Below, piece after piece: positions 16,871 through 24,274 of a stretch of DNA of 64,000 nucleotides. Source of the stretch: Oculatella sp. LEGE 06141. Its GTDB lineage: Bacteria; Cyanobacteriota; Cyanobacteriia; Elainellales; Elainellaceae. Within the stretch, counting starts at the first letter, position 1, and every line of letters begins with the position of its first letter. The position numbers and the translations under genes are program-made. The notes below the pieces were generated by a model. The model was given only the letters and a program-made list of their open reading frames with translations, ran no database searches and was not told the origin of the DNA. The DNA is taken from positions 62,001-126,000 of the forward strand of contig NZ_JADEWO010000012.1 in assembly GCF_015207605.1 (NCBI RefSeq). The letters are read 5' to 3'.

Positions 16871-16893
16871 AGCCGGGGTTGAGTGCCCCGGCT
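16871..16893. terminator. Strong hairpin after the XRE regulator
   Basis: AGCCGGGG and CCCCGGCT form a perfect 8-bp stem with an 8-base loop about 10 bases past the regulator's stop. There is no T-run, so termination strength is uncertain. Confidence 0.55.
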
Positions 16894-16902
16894 AAAGCTG
16901 AA

Positions 16903-17187
16903 TTAAGTTACATCGACACCTCCTGAACCTTGAAGCTGCATCCGGTTTCCCGGTGTCATATCGTCTGGAAAGTTTTCAAGGGTCAACCCGTATGGCTTCA
17001 GCTCCCTCAACAAAACTCTTATTTGCCCAATAGTGAAAGTAGGCGGCGTTTTGCCGCGCTCCCACCTGCTCACTGTGGTAATAGAGACACCGAGCAAACC
17101 AGCGAATTCTTGTTGAGATAAACCTAGAAGCTCACGAATTGCTTTCAAGGGGGATTCTTCCTCCTCCAACGGTTTGTGTTTTATCAT
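16903..17187 (-). CDS. XRE/HTH_3-family repressor-like regulator
   Basis: 94 residues from ATG 17187; the frame could extend to 17250 but the extension overlaps tandem repeats that look like operators. A classical helix-turn-helix is visible: LLGLSQQEFAGLLGVSITTV then SRWERGKTPPT, about residues 20-50. It is transcribed away from the early genes and next to the left arm, as a CI-like switch would be. It probably binds the repeats just upstream of its own start and in the 17.2-17.4 kb intergenic region. No protease-type C-terminal domain is present, so SOS-type self-cleavage is unlikely. Confidence 0.85.
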   Translation of the reverse strand: MIKHKPLEEEESPLKAIRELLGLSQQEFAGLLGVSITTVSRWERGKTPPTFTIGQIRVLLRELKPYGLTLENFPDDMTPGNRMQLQGSGGVDVT

Positions 17188-17190
17188 AGC

Positions 17191-17216
17191 AAAGTGGCGT
17201 GCCAAAGTGGCGTGCC
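17191..17216. promoter_or_regulatory. Tandem 13-bp operator-like repeat
   Basis: AAAGTGGCGTGCC occurs twice in perfect tandem (17191-17203 and 17204-17216), directly upstream of the regulator's ATG. Position suits autoregulation by the XRE protein. Confidence 0.55.
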
Positions 17217-17283
17217 AGTATGGCATAATCAAGGACAAACAAACGGGCAACGGACTGCAAACGCTTTCCGCCGCTCATTTGTA

Positions 17284-17320
17284 GCGGTACAGGGTGCATT
17301 GACCAGATGACCTGTACCGC
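17284..17320. promoter_or_regulatory. Inverted repeat between divergent regulator and early genes
   Basis: GCGGTACAGG (17284-17293) and CCTGTACCGC (17311-17320) are perfect inverted copies 17 bases apart. They lie in the divergent regulatory region and could be a repressor or replication-protein site. A TTGACA (17373-17378) lies downstream towards the early genes. Confidence 0.5.
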
Positions 17321-17426
17321 ATACCCAATCATCTGACACATGCGTAGGTCAAAAACAGAAGTACATCCGCTTTTGACATGCGCTCACAAAAGAAGAGAGG
17401 TGAAACACACAATATTCACAAACAAA

Positions 17427-17456
17427 AAGGGCAATCCTCGGTCGAGGGCTGCCCTT
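17427..17456. promoter_or_regulatory. Leader hairpin before the early genes
   Basis: AAGGGCA pairs with TGCCCTT around an inner CCTC/GAGG stem, 40 bases before the ATG at 17496. It lacks a T-run, so it is more likely a leader structure or attenuator than a terminator. Confidence 0.45.
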
Positions 17457-17495
17457 AGCTCTAAATTCTGATTTCCATTAGCAGAAGGATTCTAT

Positions 17496-17750
17496 ATGCA
17501 ATCAACCCAGCAAAATGCACTAGCCAAGCTTACGGATCAGTATGGCGATCGGTTGGAGAGTTTGACCAAATCACAAAAGTTTTACCTATTAGAAGAAATC
17601 GCCATTCTTCTAGCTAGCAATAACTTTGATTTGAATGCCAGCAATCAAGCGGCTGAGGATGCTTTCCACCTTCTTCAGGAAGCGCCGGATGAAACCCTCT
17701 TGGAAGTGATGGGGGCGATCGTCGCTCAGCTTCGTGAGGTAACACGATGA
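17496..17750 (+). CDS. Small early-region hypothetical protein
   Basis: 84 residues, helical, acidic towards the end, with AAGGA ribosome site upstream. It resembles small accessory proteins next to cyanobacterial plasmid or phage replication genes but carries no diagnostic motif. Its stop overlaps the next ATG (ATGA), so the two are coupled. Confidence 0.65.
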   Translation: MQSTQQNALAKLTDQYGDRLESLTKSQKFYLLEEIAILLASNNFDLNASNQAAEDAFHLLQEAPDETLLEVMGAIVAQLREVTR

Positions 17751-18118
17751 AAATTAAACGAGTTATTTACTCAGCTCTGTTCAATATTGGCGACTACGAA
17801 AACGAGAAAATTGGCTTCGAGGTTGAGTTAGAGGAAGGGGAATCCGCAGATGATGCGATCGCCATGCTGCGAGATAAGGCCGTTACAGCCGCTCAACCCG
17901 ATAGCAATAAGGTTTGGCGTGAACGGTCTCGTCTCCAGGTGGAGCTGCGGGAGTTAGAACAAAAACTAACCGAAGCGCGATCGAAGTGGGCTGCAACGGC
18001 TGAATTTCTAACCAAACAAGGCATCAAAACCGATGTGCAGCCATTTCCAGAACTGGTCAATCTTCTACCTGCTGTTGAGAACGAATCCACAGAGGTTATA
18101 GACGCTACACCTTTCTAA
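17747..18118 (+). CDS. Early-region hypothetical protein with coiled coil
   Basis: 123 residues. The N-terminal 50 residues are strand-rich (MKIKRVIYSALFNIGDYENE, FEVELEEGE) and the middle (about 60-90) is a charged coiled coil (LQVELRELEQKLTEARSKWA). A hairpin terminator follows 5 bases after its stop. Coupled to the preceding gene. Possibly an accessory for the replication helicase; not demonstrable from sequence. Confidence 0.65.
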   Translation: MKIKRVIYSALFNIGDYENEKIGFEVELEEGESADDAIAMLRDKAVTAAQPDSNKVWRERSRLQVELRELEQKLTEARSKWAATAEFLTKQGIKTDVQPFPELVNLLPAVENESTEVIDATPF

Positions 18119-18123
18119 ACAAG

Positions 18124-18153
18124 AGGCCATCTCTTCGGCTAAAGAGATGGCCT
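18124..18153 (+). terminator. Hairpin terminator after early genes
   Basis: AGGCCATCTCTT pairs perfectly with AAGAGATGGCCT (12 bp, 6-base loop). A short T-containing tract follows. It separates the two small early genes from the helicase gene and may limit read-through. Confidence 0.65.
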
Positions 18154-18221
18154 TCATAGTTTTGCCTGTGTATTGCGGACACAGGCTGTATCAGAGTGCC
18201 CAATAGTGGAGAATTGCACCG

Positions 18222-20171
18222 ATGTCTTCTGATGATTTCAACTATACCCCAGCCACTCAAGAAGAATGGCAACAACTTGTAGCAGAAGAAAAACGATGGA
18301 TAGAACAGAGCAGCTCTGATGCAGCTCGTTCATACAATGCTGTGTTTTCGCCCCCGGATGCGCTTAGAGAACAGGCCGATCGCGACCTGGAGGACGACAT
18401 TCTTAAGGCCGTCACCGGTAGCCGGTTCCTGAAAGCAAACCTCTCCCAAATTGCTAAATACAACGCTGTCCCGGTCGAGCTTGTCGAGTCTATCGCACAG
18501 CAGCTCACCCAAAAACACCTCGGTCAAGATCTTGAATATCTCGAATACGACTCCATCGTTAAGCAAATCGAGCAAATCGAGCAGATTCAAGATGCAGGAC
18601 TTAGAGAATGGAAGCTGCAAGTCTTGGCGCGACGGGCAAAGCGCACCTCACGGCAACTGATGGAGGTCTATAACAAAGCGCTCTGCCAGCAGCAATTCTT
18701 CCAACCTAAACACATCTCTGAATTTCAAACCCAACATCAGCAAGAGGTGGAATGGTTGGTGCAGGGTTGGATTCCCAAAGGCATTACCCTCTTGCTGCAC
18801 GCCGAAGGCGGCGTAGGGAAAACACTGTTTCTCTATGAGATGATGGCCGCCATCCTCCAGGGCAAGCCCTGGAACGGCTACCCGGTCACGCAAAGCAACG
18901 TGTTGCTGATCCAGGTGGATGAGCCAGAGATGATTACCGCCGAGCGCATCGACATTCGCGGCATTCCCAGCAACGCGCCTCTGTGGATTGAATCCGGCTG
19001 GAAGGTAGAGGCGATCGCCCACTTCGAAGCATGGTGCGCCAAGATGCCGCCGGGAAGCACCATCATCATCGACTCGCTAACAGCCATCAACCGTAGCTGC
19101 ATCTTTAGCGAGAACGACACCGAATATGCCCGCCCGCTGCTGCAAATCAACGACATTCGCAAACGCTACGGGCATAACGTTTTCATCATTCACCACAGCA
19201 ACGGGGAAGGGAACGCCCGTGGTAGCCGCGCCATCCATAACTCTGTCGATGCGGTTTGGAGCATGACAGTGGGTGCCGAGTCGCCATCTGAACGACTGAT
19301 GCGAGTGCAGAAGACGCGGATGGGCTTGCCCCCAGGCCGCTATAAATTCGTGTTTGATGCCGAGGACTTCACCTTCCGATATCTGGGTGAGGACGGGGAA
19401 GAGGAAAACGCAGAGGCCACAGCCACTCAAGCCGGAAGAATCAGACTGTGGCTCTCAGACGACAATCAGCGCGGCATAGCCTACGCCCCTGCCGAAATTA
19501 GCGAGTATCTCAACTTAGGGAAGGAGGCGACTCGTCGAGCCTTACGGGAGTTATGGGCAAAAGGGCTGATTAGGCGAGAGAGAATACCAGGTACTCCTTA
19601 TTACCTCTACTCTGTTCAAGATACTGACTACCGATCAGGCGATCAGAGTGAGTCGGAAGTCCGATCGCCTAGTCCGATCGCCTCTAAACCACCGAATAGC
19701 AATGGTTTTGAGCAAAGCGATCAGGCGATCGGGCAAAAAACAGAAAATAAATTTGTTGAAAAACCCAAAACAGTCCGATCGCCTGATCGCTTTGAGGACA
19801 AACCCGCATTGCAACTAGGGTTTGAAGGCGATCGGGCAAGCGACCGGGAAAGCGATCGGGCGATCGCTATTGAGAATGAGCAAAATTTAGCGGTGGGCGA
19901 TTTAGTCATCGCGATCGGTTCGGCTACCTGGTTGAGAAGCGGCAGCGATAAGTTGCCCTGGAAAGAAGTGCCCAAATCGAAACGCTCTGATCCACAGATT
20001 CCGATCAACTGCTTGGGTGAGCCACTGTTTCGAGAGTTGATGGACGGGGGCAAAATTATCGATGTCTCCCGCGATCGTGAACGGGTGAAGGTTCGCAATC
20101 AGCAGACAGGCCGAACCAGCATCTTTCCCGCTACTGATGTGAGAGTTCTAAAGAGGGGCGATCGCCTATGA
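18222..20171 (+). CDS. RepA/AAA_25-type replicative helicase with winged-helix C-terminus
   Basis: 649 residues. An N-terminal helical region (1-170) precedes a RecA-like ATPase: Walker A AEGGVGKT at 194-201, Walker B STIIIDS with Asp284, a C-terminal-side IIHHSNGEGNARGSRAI motif near 323-340 typical of RepA/KaiC-like helicases. After about 400 comes a winged-helix-like part (APAEISEYLNLGKEATRRAL). Residues about 470-545 are a low-complexity linker encoded by GATC-rich repeats, then a small beta domain (VGDLVIAIGSATWL; VKVRNQQTGRTSIF). Probably the element's replication helicase, as in satellites, plasmids and temperate elements. The next gene overlaps its stop (ATGA). Confidence 0.82.
   Translation: MSSDDFNYTPATQEEWQQLVAEEKRWIEQSSSDAARSYNAVFSPPDALREQADRDLEDDILKAVTGSRFLKANLSQIAKYNAVPVELVESIAQQLTQKHLGQDLEYLEYDSIVKQIEQIEQIQDAGLREWKLQVLARRAKRTSRQLMEVYNKALCQQQFFQPKHISEFQTQHQQEVEWLVQGWIPKGITLLLHAEGGVGKTLFLYEMMAAILQGKPWNGYPVTQSNVLLIQVDEPEMITAERIDIRGIPSNAPLWIESGWKVEAIAHFEAWCAKMPPGSTIIIDSLTAINRSCIFSENDTEYARPLLQINDIRKRYGHNVFIIHHSNGEGNARGSRAIHNSVDAVWSMTVGAESPSERLMRVQKTRMGLPPGRYKFVFDAEDFTFRYLGEDGEEENAEATATQAGRIRLWLSDDNQRGIAYAPAEISEYLNLGKEATRRALRELWAKGLIRRERIPGTPYYLYSVQDTDYRSGDQSESEVRSPSPIASKPPNSNGFEQSDQAIGQKTENKFVEKPKTVRSPDRFEDKPALQLGFEGDRASDRESDRAIAIENEQNLAVGDLVIAIGSATWLRSGSDKLPWKEVPKSKRSDPQIPINCLGEPLFRELMDGGKIIDVSRDRERVKVRNQQTGRTSIFPATDVRVLKRGDRL
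19631..19873. repeat. Iteron-like GATC-rich cluster inside the helicase gene
   Basis: AGTCCGATCGCCT occurs three times exactly: 19658-19670 and 19671-19683 in tandem, and 19772-19784. The reverse-complement-like GGCGATCGGGC also recurs (about 19727 and 19828). Eleven GATC sites lie in 240 bases. It encodes the linker of the helicase. May be an intragenic replication origin, or an expansion of HIP1-like sequence. Confidence 0.6.
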
Positions 20172-20326
20172 CACGGAATGAGAGGTGCCCGCAATGCGGT
20201 TCTACCGACATCTGTTGGGATGGCGTAGCGTTTCTGTGGCTCTGCCTCAATCAGTCCTGTTTGTATGACTGGCCTGACTGGGATATGGGCGATCCAGATG
20301 ATGTGGAGGACATGATTGATGGCTGA
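20168..20326 (+). CDS. Small zinc-ribbon protein
   Basis: 52 residues, below usual ORF cut-offs. It starts on the ATGA that ends the helicase gene and its stop overlaps the next start, so all three are translationally linked. CPQCG at 7-11 and two later cysteines (CLNQSC, 26-31) form a probable four-cysteine zinc ribbon; the tail is very acidic (WDMGDPDDVEDM). Such proteins beside replication helicases may bind primase or DNA ends; role inferred. Confidence 0.7.
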   Translation: MTRNERCPQCGSTDICWDGVAFLWLCLNQSCLYDWPDWDMGDPDDVEDMIDG

Positions 20327-20555
20327 AAAACGGAAGCCATCATCGGATGACTTTGTACCGTCCAAAGTCATCCTTCAAAAACTGCACATATCGAGGCACA
20401 CACTGCAACGACTGAGGGAACAGCAAGTGCTGCAAAATGGCAAACACTGGATAGACATCAACCCTTACTCTGCACCGCGCTATCGCTATCACCTGGAAAA
20501 CTGTAAAGCACGGCTTGCAGAGTTGCGGCAAGAAAACGAGAGGCATCGGCACTAA
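20319..20555 (+). CDS. Excisionase-like HTH protein
   Basis: 78 residues from ATG 20319 (a TTG at 20316 is less likely). A MerR/Xis-type helix-turn-helix is visible: VPSKVILQKLHISRHTLQRL (12-31), then REQQVLQNGKHWIDINPYS, the usual wing that reads out KHWID-type strands. The C-terminus is a charged helix. It overlaps the zinc-ribbon gene and ends 4 bases into the convergent integrase gene. Recombination directionality factors usually sit beside the integrase like this. Confidence 0.72.
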   Translation: MAEKRKPSSDDFVPSKVILQKLHISRHTLQRLREQQVLQNGKHWIDINPYSAPRYRYHLENCKARLAELRQENERHRH

Positions 20556-21643
20556 ACTTCAGGTGGCCGGGGGCGATCGCCTCTCAGCATCAGTACGTCA
20601 AAGGCACGCTGATGCGTCTCCGCTGTGATCCAGTGGTGGTAGATGCGTTCGTGAACGGTTACGCTGTGCCCCATTTGCTTTGCCGCGTGGGAGTCTGGCA
20701 GCCCAAATTCGAGCGTTCTAACTGCCCATCGATGCCGCAAATCGTAGGGGCTGAAGGGCACTTCGTAACGGCTAAATTGAGTCGTTACACGATGCCCGTA
20801 GGCTTCATGACTCCCGCTCTCGCCTGGTGGGAGTTGCCCATCTCTTAGCCCAAACAGTTCTACCCACTCTGGATAAAAAGCCCAAACCAAATGCTTACAG
20901 GATTTGCTGGACTGCACTTCTATCCAATATTTTCCCTGCTTCAATGGTTCAACATCGAGAAAGAAAGCCTCATGATTCCGTAGCCCAAAGGTAGCCAGTA
21001 GCCCATAGACATATTGCCACCGTGAATTAGGGATTCTATGGAACCATTCTGCAACTTGCTGATCAGTGGGCAGTGTACGCGGGTCTACCTCCGTATATGA
21101 ATAGTTACCTTTTAAGGGCTTCACATTTAGTTCAATCCCGGCAAACTCTGCCAACCGTGAAAGGCTAGTACAGTAACGTTTTCGGTTGCGAGTATTGTTA
21201 GGGACTTTGGCGATCGCCTCCAATAGCAGCTCACGAGTAAGCAACTGCTCTTGAGGTAGCCGACTGAAAACTTGCTTGTACTCAGTTCTCCACGTCGTAG
21301 CATTGACCGTAGGTTTCACTTCAGCCTCAAACTTTGCCAGCCAATCACCAGTTAAATCGGAGGAAGTTTCCCCGGTTTTGAGATATTGGCTCCAATCAAA
21401 CTCACCGCAGTCCTTCAATGCACCAATCTTTCTCGCTTCCTGCTCTGCCATCTGCACACCTCTCGGATGTGCCCCAATACCTAAAGCAATCCGCTGCTGG
21501 TGTGGTTGTGGTTTACTACTACCTGGTTTTGGTGGGAGTGTGGCTTGCAAGTAAAGCTTTTCTCCCATCTGCTCAATACGGACTCCCACCCGATGAGCCT
21601 TTAGCCGTCCGTTGGCCTGTGCCAGTTTTCCAGTAATATCCAT
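20552..21643 (-). CDS. int: Tyrosine recombinase (site-specific integrase)
   Basis: 363 residues. An N-terminal arm/core-binding part (1-170) is followed by the catalytic domain with Arg222 (GLRNHE), the second box as PYDLRHRWAV with Arg303, His326 in MGHS and the nucleophile Tyr335 in HERIYHHW. The usual His of the HxxR box is Tyr300, a variant seen in other tyrosine recombinases. The gene points away from the tRNA-Phe gene, which it targets. Three short tandem repeats lie between them. It would cut in the tRNA anticodon-stem region shared by both att copies. Confidence 0.93.
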   Translation of the reverse strand: MDITGKLAQANGRLKAHRVGVRIEQMGEKLYLQATLPPKPGSSKPQPHQQRIALGIGAHPRGVQMAEQEARKIGALKDCGEFDWSQYLKTGETSSDLTGDWLAKFEAEVKPTVNATTWRTEYKQVFSRLPQEQLLTRELLLEAIAKVPNNTRNRKRYCTSLSRLAEFAGIELNVKPLKGNYSYTEVDPRTLPTDQQVAEWFHRIPNSRWQYVYGLLATFGLRNHEAFFLDVEPLKQGKYWIEVQSSKSCKHLVWAFYPEWVELFGLRDGQLPPGESGSHEAYGHRVTTQFSRYEVPFSPYDLRHRWAVRTLEFGLPDSHAAKQMGHSVTVHERIYHHWITAETHQRAFDVLMLRGDRPRPPEV

Positions 21644-21680
21644 TTGCTTAAATCTTGCCTAAAAAAATAGCCTCAACTAT

Positions 21681-21710
21681 CGACAACTAGCAACAACTAG
21701 CGACAATAGG
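21681..21710. promoter_or_regulatory. Three 10-bp tandem repeats, probable integrase arm sites
   Basis: CGACAACTAG, CAACAACTAG and CGACAATAGG follow each other without gaps between the integrase start and the attachment core. Spacing and position fit arm-type or excisionase binding sites. Confidence 0.55.
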
Positions 21711-21728
21711 CAAATATGCTCTAACAGC

Positions 21729-21754
21729 AAAACCCTTGATTTCTCAAGGGTTTT
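21729..21754 (-). terminator. Hairpin downstream of tRNA-Phe
   Basis: AAAACCCTTGA and TCAAGGGTTTT form a perfect 11-bp stem with a 4-base loop, 25 bases past the tRNA 3' end. It belongs to the element side, so the element supplies a terminator for the restored tRNA gene. The symmetrical A/T tracts would work in both directions. Confidence 0.7.
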
Positions 21755-21773
21755 AAGCAATTTTTAATCATGG

Positions 21774-21851
<78 letters not shown>

Positions 21852-21980
21852 AAACCGCGCGTTCAGCGCTTAATTAAGCTAGCAAACTCTATGCAACCTT
21901 GGCAAGTAGTTGGCGAAAATTAAATTTGACGTCAGGACGTTACCGTTCTTTTGAAAGACTGAGTACCGCCCTGACAGTGA

Positions 21981-22478
21981 TTATTCATCGACCGGGCGCA
22001 ACCGAGTGACCTTCAGGTTGAAGGTGCCTAGCCCCTGTCCGGCATACGGCCGAACGCGCAGGATGTAGCTGCCAGGACGGGTGATTCGAGCAAAGAGTAG
22101 GGAGTTCGTTGTACCATCGGGACCGTCGTCATTCTCACCCAGGGTGGAACCGTCTGGGGCAATCAAGGTGATGATCGTATCAAACTCATCAGAAATCAGA
22201 TCAATGACGACATGATCGCCCTCGTTGAATGTGGTCAGATAATCACGGGCAAAGCCACCAAACCCCGTGGGAATATCTTTCTCTGATAGGGTATCTGTCA
22301 CCTCATTAGCAGCGGGCATCGGCATCGGGTTATACATCGGTGTAGACGATCGCTGCGTTGGGGGTTGCTGTGCTACCGATTCTTGAGCGCTAACGGTGGC
22401 AGCACTAAAACCGAGCGCACATACTGTGGCTGAAACCACAAACGGAAGCCGTAATCTGGAAATCAAACGCTTGCTCAT
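21981..22478 (-). CDS. Secreted PPC-domain protein
   Basis: 165 residues. An N-terminal signal peptide (basic MSKRLISRLR, hydrophobic core, cleavage near SAQES at about 32) leads to a Pro/Met-rich linker and a bacterial pre-peptidase C-terminal (PPC) beta-sandwich: FDTIITLIAPDGSTLGENDD, then SLLFARITRPGSYILRVRPY. Such domains occur at the ends of exported proteases and bind or aid folding; here the domain stands alone. It is adjacent to the element but outside it. Confidence 0.75.
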   Translation of the reverse strand: MSKRLISRLRLPFVVSATVCALGFSAATVSAQESVAQQPPTQRSSTPMYNPMPMPAANEVTDTLSEKDIPTGFGGFARDYLTTFNEGDHVVIDLISDEFDTIITLIAPDGSTLGENDDGPDGTTNSLLFARITRPGSYILRVRPYAGQGLGTFNLKVTRLRPVDE

Positions 22479-22784
22479 GAGCGTGCAATACCCCGTCAGT
22501 AAGTACTAGAACTCGTCAATTATGCATCATTTTCCTCTGGAAGTCTCACTGAAGAGCATTTCCATTCTGTTTCTGGTCTTTGAAGCTAGCTAAATGCCCA
22601 AGCGGCTAGAGAGGTTGCAACGTCAATTGTGCCGGGAAGGGTTGTTAATGACCTTCACCCTAGAGTTTGCCTGCTTCCTCCAGGCTTGAAGTTCATATGC
22701 TTTGCAAATAGCGCGTCCAGCACAAACCAGCGATGATGGCTTAATTGAATTAAGATTAAGAAATATTGCACTTTGGAGGCGAAA

Positions 22785-23048
22785 ATGGCTCCTAACGTTG
22801 AGATTTACACCTGGAGTACCTGCCCATTTTGCATCCGAGCTAAAGCGCTTCTGGATCGCAAAGGGGTTCACTATACCGAATATGTGATTGATGGTGACGA
22901 AGCGGCGCGAGCCGATATGGCTGAACGAGCAAACGGTCGCCGTTCTGTGCCTCAAATTTTCATCAACGACCAGCATGTCGGTGGCTGTGATGATCTGCAT
23001 GCGCTGAACTCGCAGGGTAAGCTAGATCAGCTTTTGCAAACGGCATAG
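22785..23048 (+). CDS. grxC: Glutaredoxin 3
   Basis: 87 residues. The ATG at 22785 is chosen because GGAGG lies 7 bases upstream. The dithiol active site is CPFC (Cys13-Cys16), followed by the cis-proline region RSVPQIFIN and the GGCDDLHAL glutathione-binding motif. Reduces disulfides and mixed glutathione disulfides in the cytosol. The next gene, 45 bases on, makes glutathione, and this pairing is common in cyanobacteria, so the two are probably co-transcribed. Confidence 0.93.
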   Translation: MAPNVEIYTWSTCPFCIRAKALLDRKGVHYTEYVIDGDEAARADMAERANGRRSVPQIFINDQHVGGCDDLHALNSQGKLDQLLQTA

Positions 23049-23093
23049 GGCTACAACACACAAAGTAGAAGGCGATCGCTTGAGGATAGTTTG

Positions 23094-24077
23094 GTGAGAT
23101 TTGCATTTATCATCGACCCGATTCAGAAGCTAGATCCGGGTCATGACACCAGTGTGGCGCTAATGGAAGCGGCTCAAACACTGGGACATGACGTTTGGAT
23201 TACCGAGGCAGACCAGTTGAGCGTGGCTTCCGGTAAAGCCTATGCTGAACTCAGGCAGGTCGAATTAACGCCCGTCAAGCTAGTGGATGGGCGCTGGGTT
23301 GCTGAATTGGCCTGGTATCAACTGAGCGATCGCCATCTCCTCTGTTTAGAAGAGATGGATGCTGTTTTCATGCGTACCGATCCGCCAGTAAACGTGCCCT
23401 ATCTGTATGCCACCTACATTCTGGACTATGTTGATCCGGCTCGAACGCTGGTCTTGAACTCGCCGCAGGGGTTACGAGCGGCTAACGAAAAGATGTATGC
23501 CCTGCAATTTAAGGATGTCATTCCTGAAACGATTGTTAGCCAGGACAAAAAGGTGATTCGGCAGTTTGTTGAGCGAGTAGGCGCTGCCGTAATCAAACCT
23601 CTGGGTGGCAAAGGCGGCGAGGGAATTTTGTTTATCGAACCGGGCGATCGCAACTTCAATTCGTTAATTGAGATCAGCACGCTGCAAAACAAAAGCCCGA
23701 TTATGGTGCAAGAGTTTTTGCCTGCGGCTAAGGAAGGCGATAAACGCATCATTTTGCTCAACGGCGAACCGGTTGGAGCCGTCAACCGCATTCCGACGGG
23801 CAGCGAGTTTCGTGGCAACATGGCGGTCGGTGGGCGCGTCGCAGCGGCAGAGATCACAGAGCGCGATCGCTACATTTGCAGCCAGGTTGCTCCGGCTCTG
23901 AAGCGAGACGGCCTGTTTTTTGTTGGCATTGATGTGATTGGGGGCTACTTAACCGAAGTCAACGTCACCAGCCCAACCGGAATCCGGGAAATTGACCGTT
24001 TGAACACGGTTCGTTTGGGTGAGCAGGTGATTCAGTGGGTAACCCAACTACCGCACCAATCCAGTGCTGCTTCATAA
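23094..24077 (+). CDS. gshB: Glutathione synthetase
   Basis: 327 residues from GTG 23094 (a TTG directly before it is possible). Joins gamma-glutamylcysteine and glycine with ATP. The N-terminus has the typical FAFIIDPIQKLDPGHDTSVA, followed by MRTDPPVN, the glycine-rich ATP-grasp loop KPLGGKGGEGI (about 166-176), QEFLPAAKEGDKRI, and TEVNVTSPTGIREID near the C-terminus with metal ligands. Length equals the usual 315-330. A partner of grxC upstream. Confidence 0.94.
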   Translation: MRFAFIIDPIQKLDPGHDTSVALMEAAQTLGHDVWITEADQLSVASGKAYAELRQVELTPVKLVDGRWVAELAWYQLSDRHLLCLEEMDAVFMRTDPPVNVPYLYATYILDYVDPARTLVLNSPQGLRAANEKMYALQFKDVIPETIVSQDKKVIRQFVERVGAAVIKPLGGKGGEGILFIEPGDRNFNSLIEISTLQNKSPIMVQEFLPAAKEGDKRIILLNGEPVGAVNRIPTGSEFRGNMAVGGRVAAAEITERDRYICSQVAPALKRDGLFFVGIDVIGGYLTEVNVTSPTGIREIDRLNTVRLGEQVIQWVTQLPHQSSAAS

Positions 24078-24274
24078 ACTAAAGAGATGGTCAAACCAAA
24101 GAGAGCGTTGAACTCGTATCTCTAACTACAATTTTGCTGGTTAGGTTTTAGTAGGTTCAAGCTGGGAAATGCATTAGTTCACCTGATTGCACACCTGCTT
24201 ATCCTGAGTTTGACCACTTTGCAACGGGTTGAAATATCCTAAGTTATGTCGTTCTGCCATTGAAGGAGAATCGG

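Noticed and set aside
22623-23000. Leftward 125-codon frame opposite glutaredoxin
   Set aside because: It is the antisense of grxC, which has clear active-site motifs and a ribosome site.
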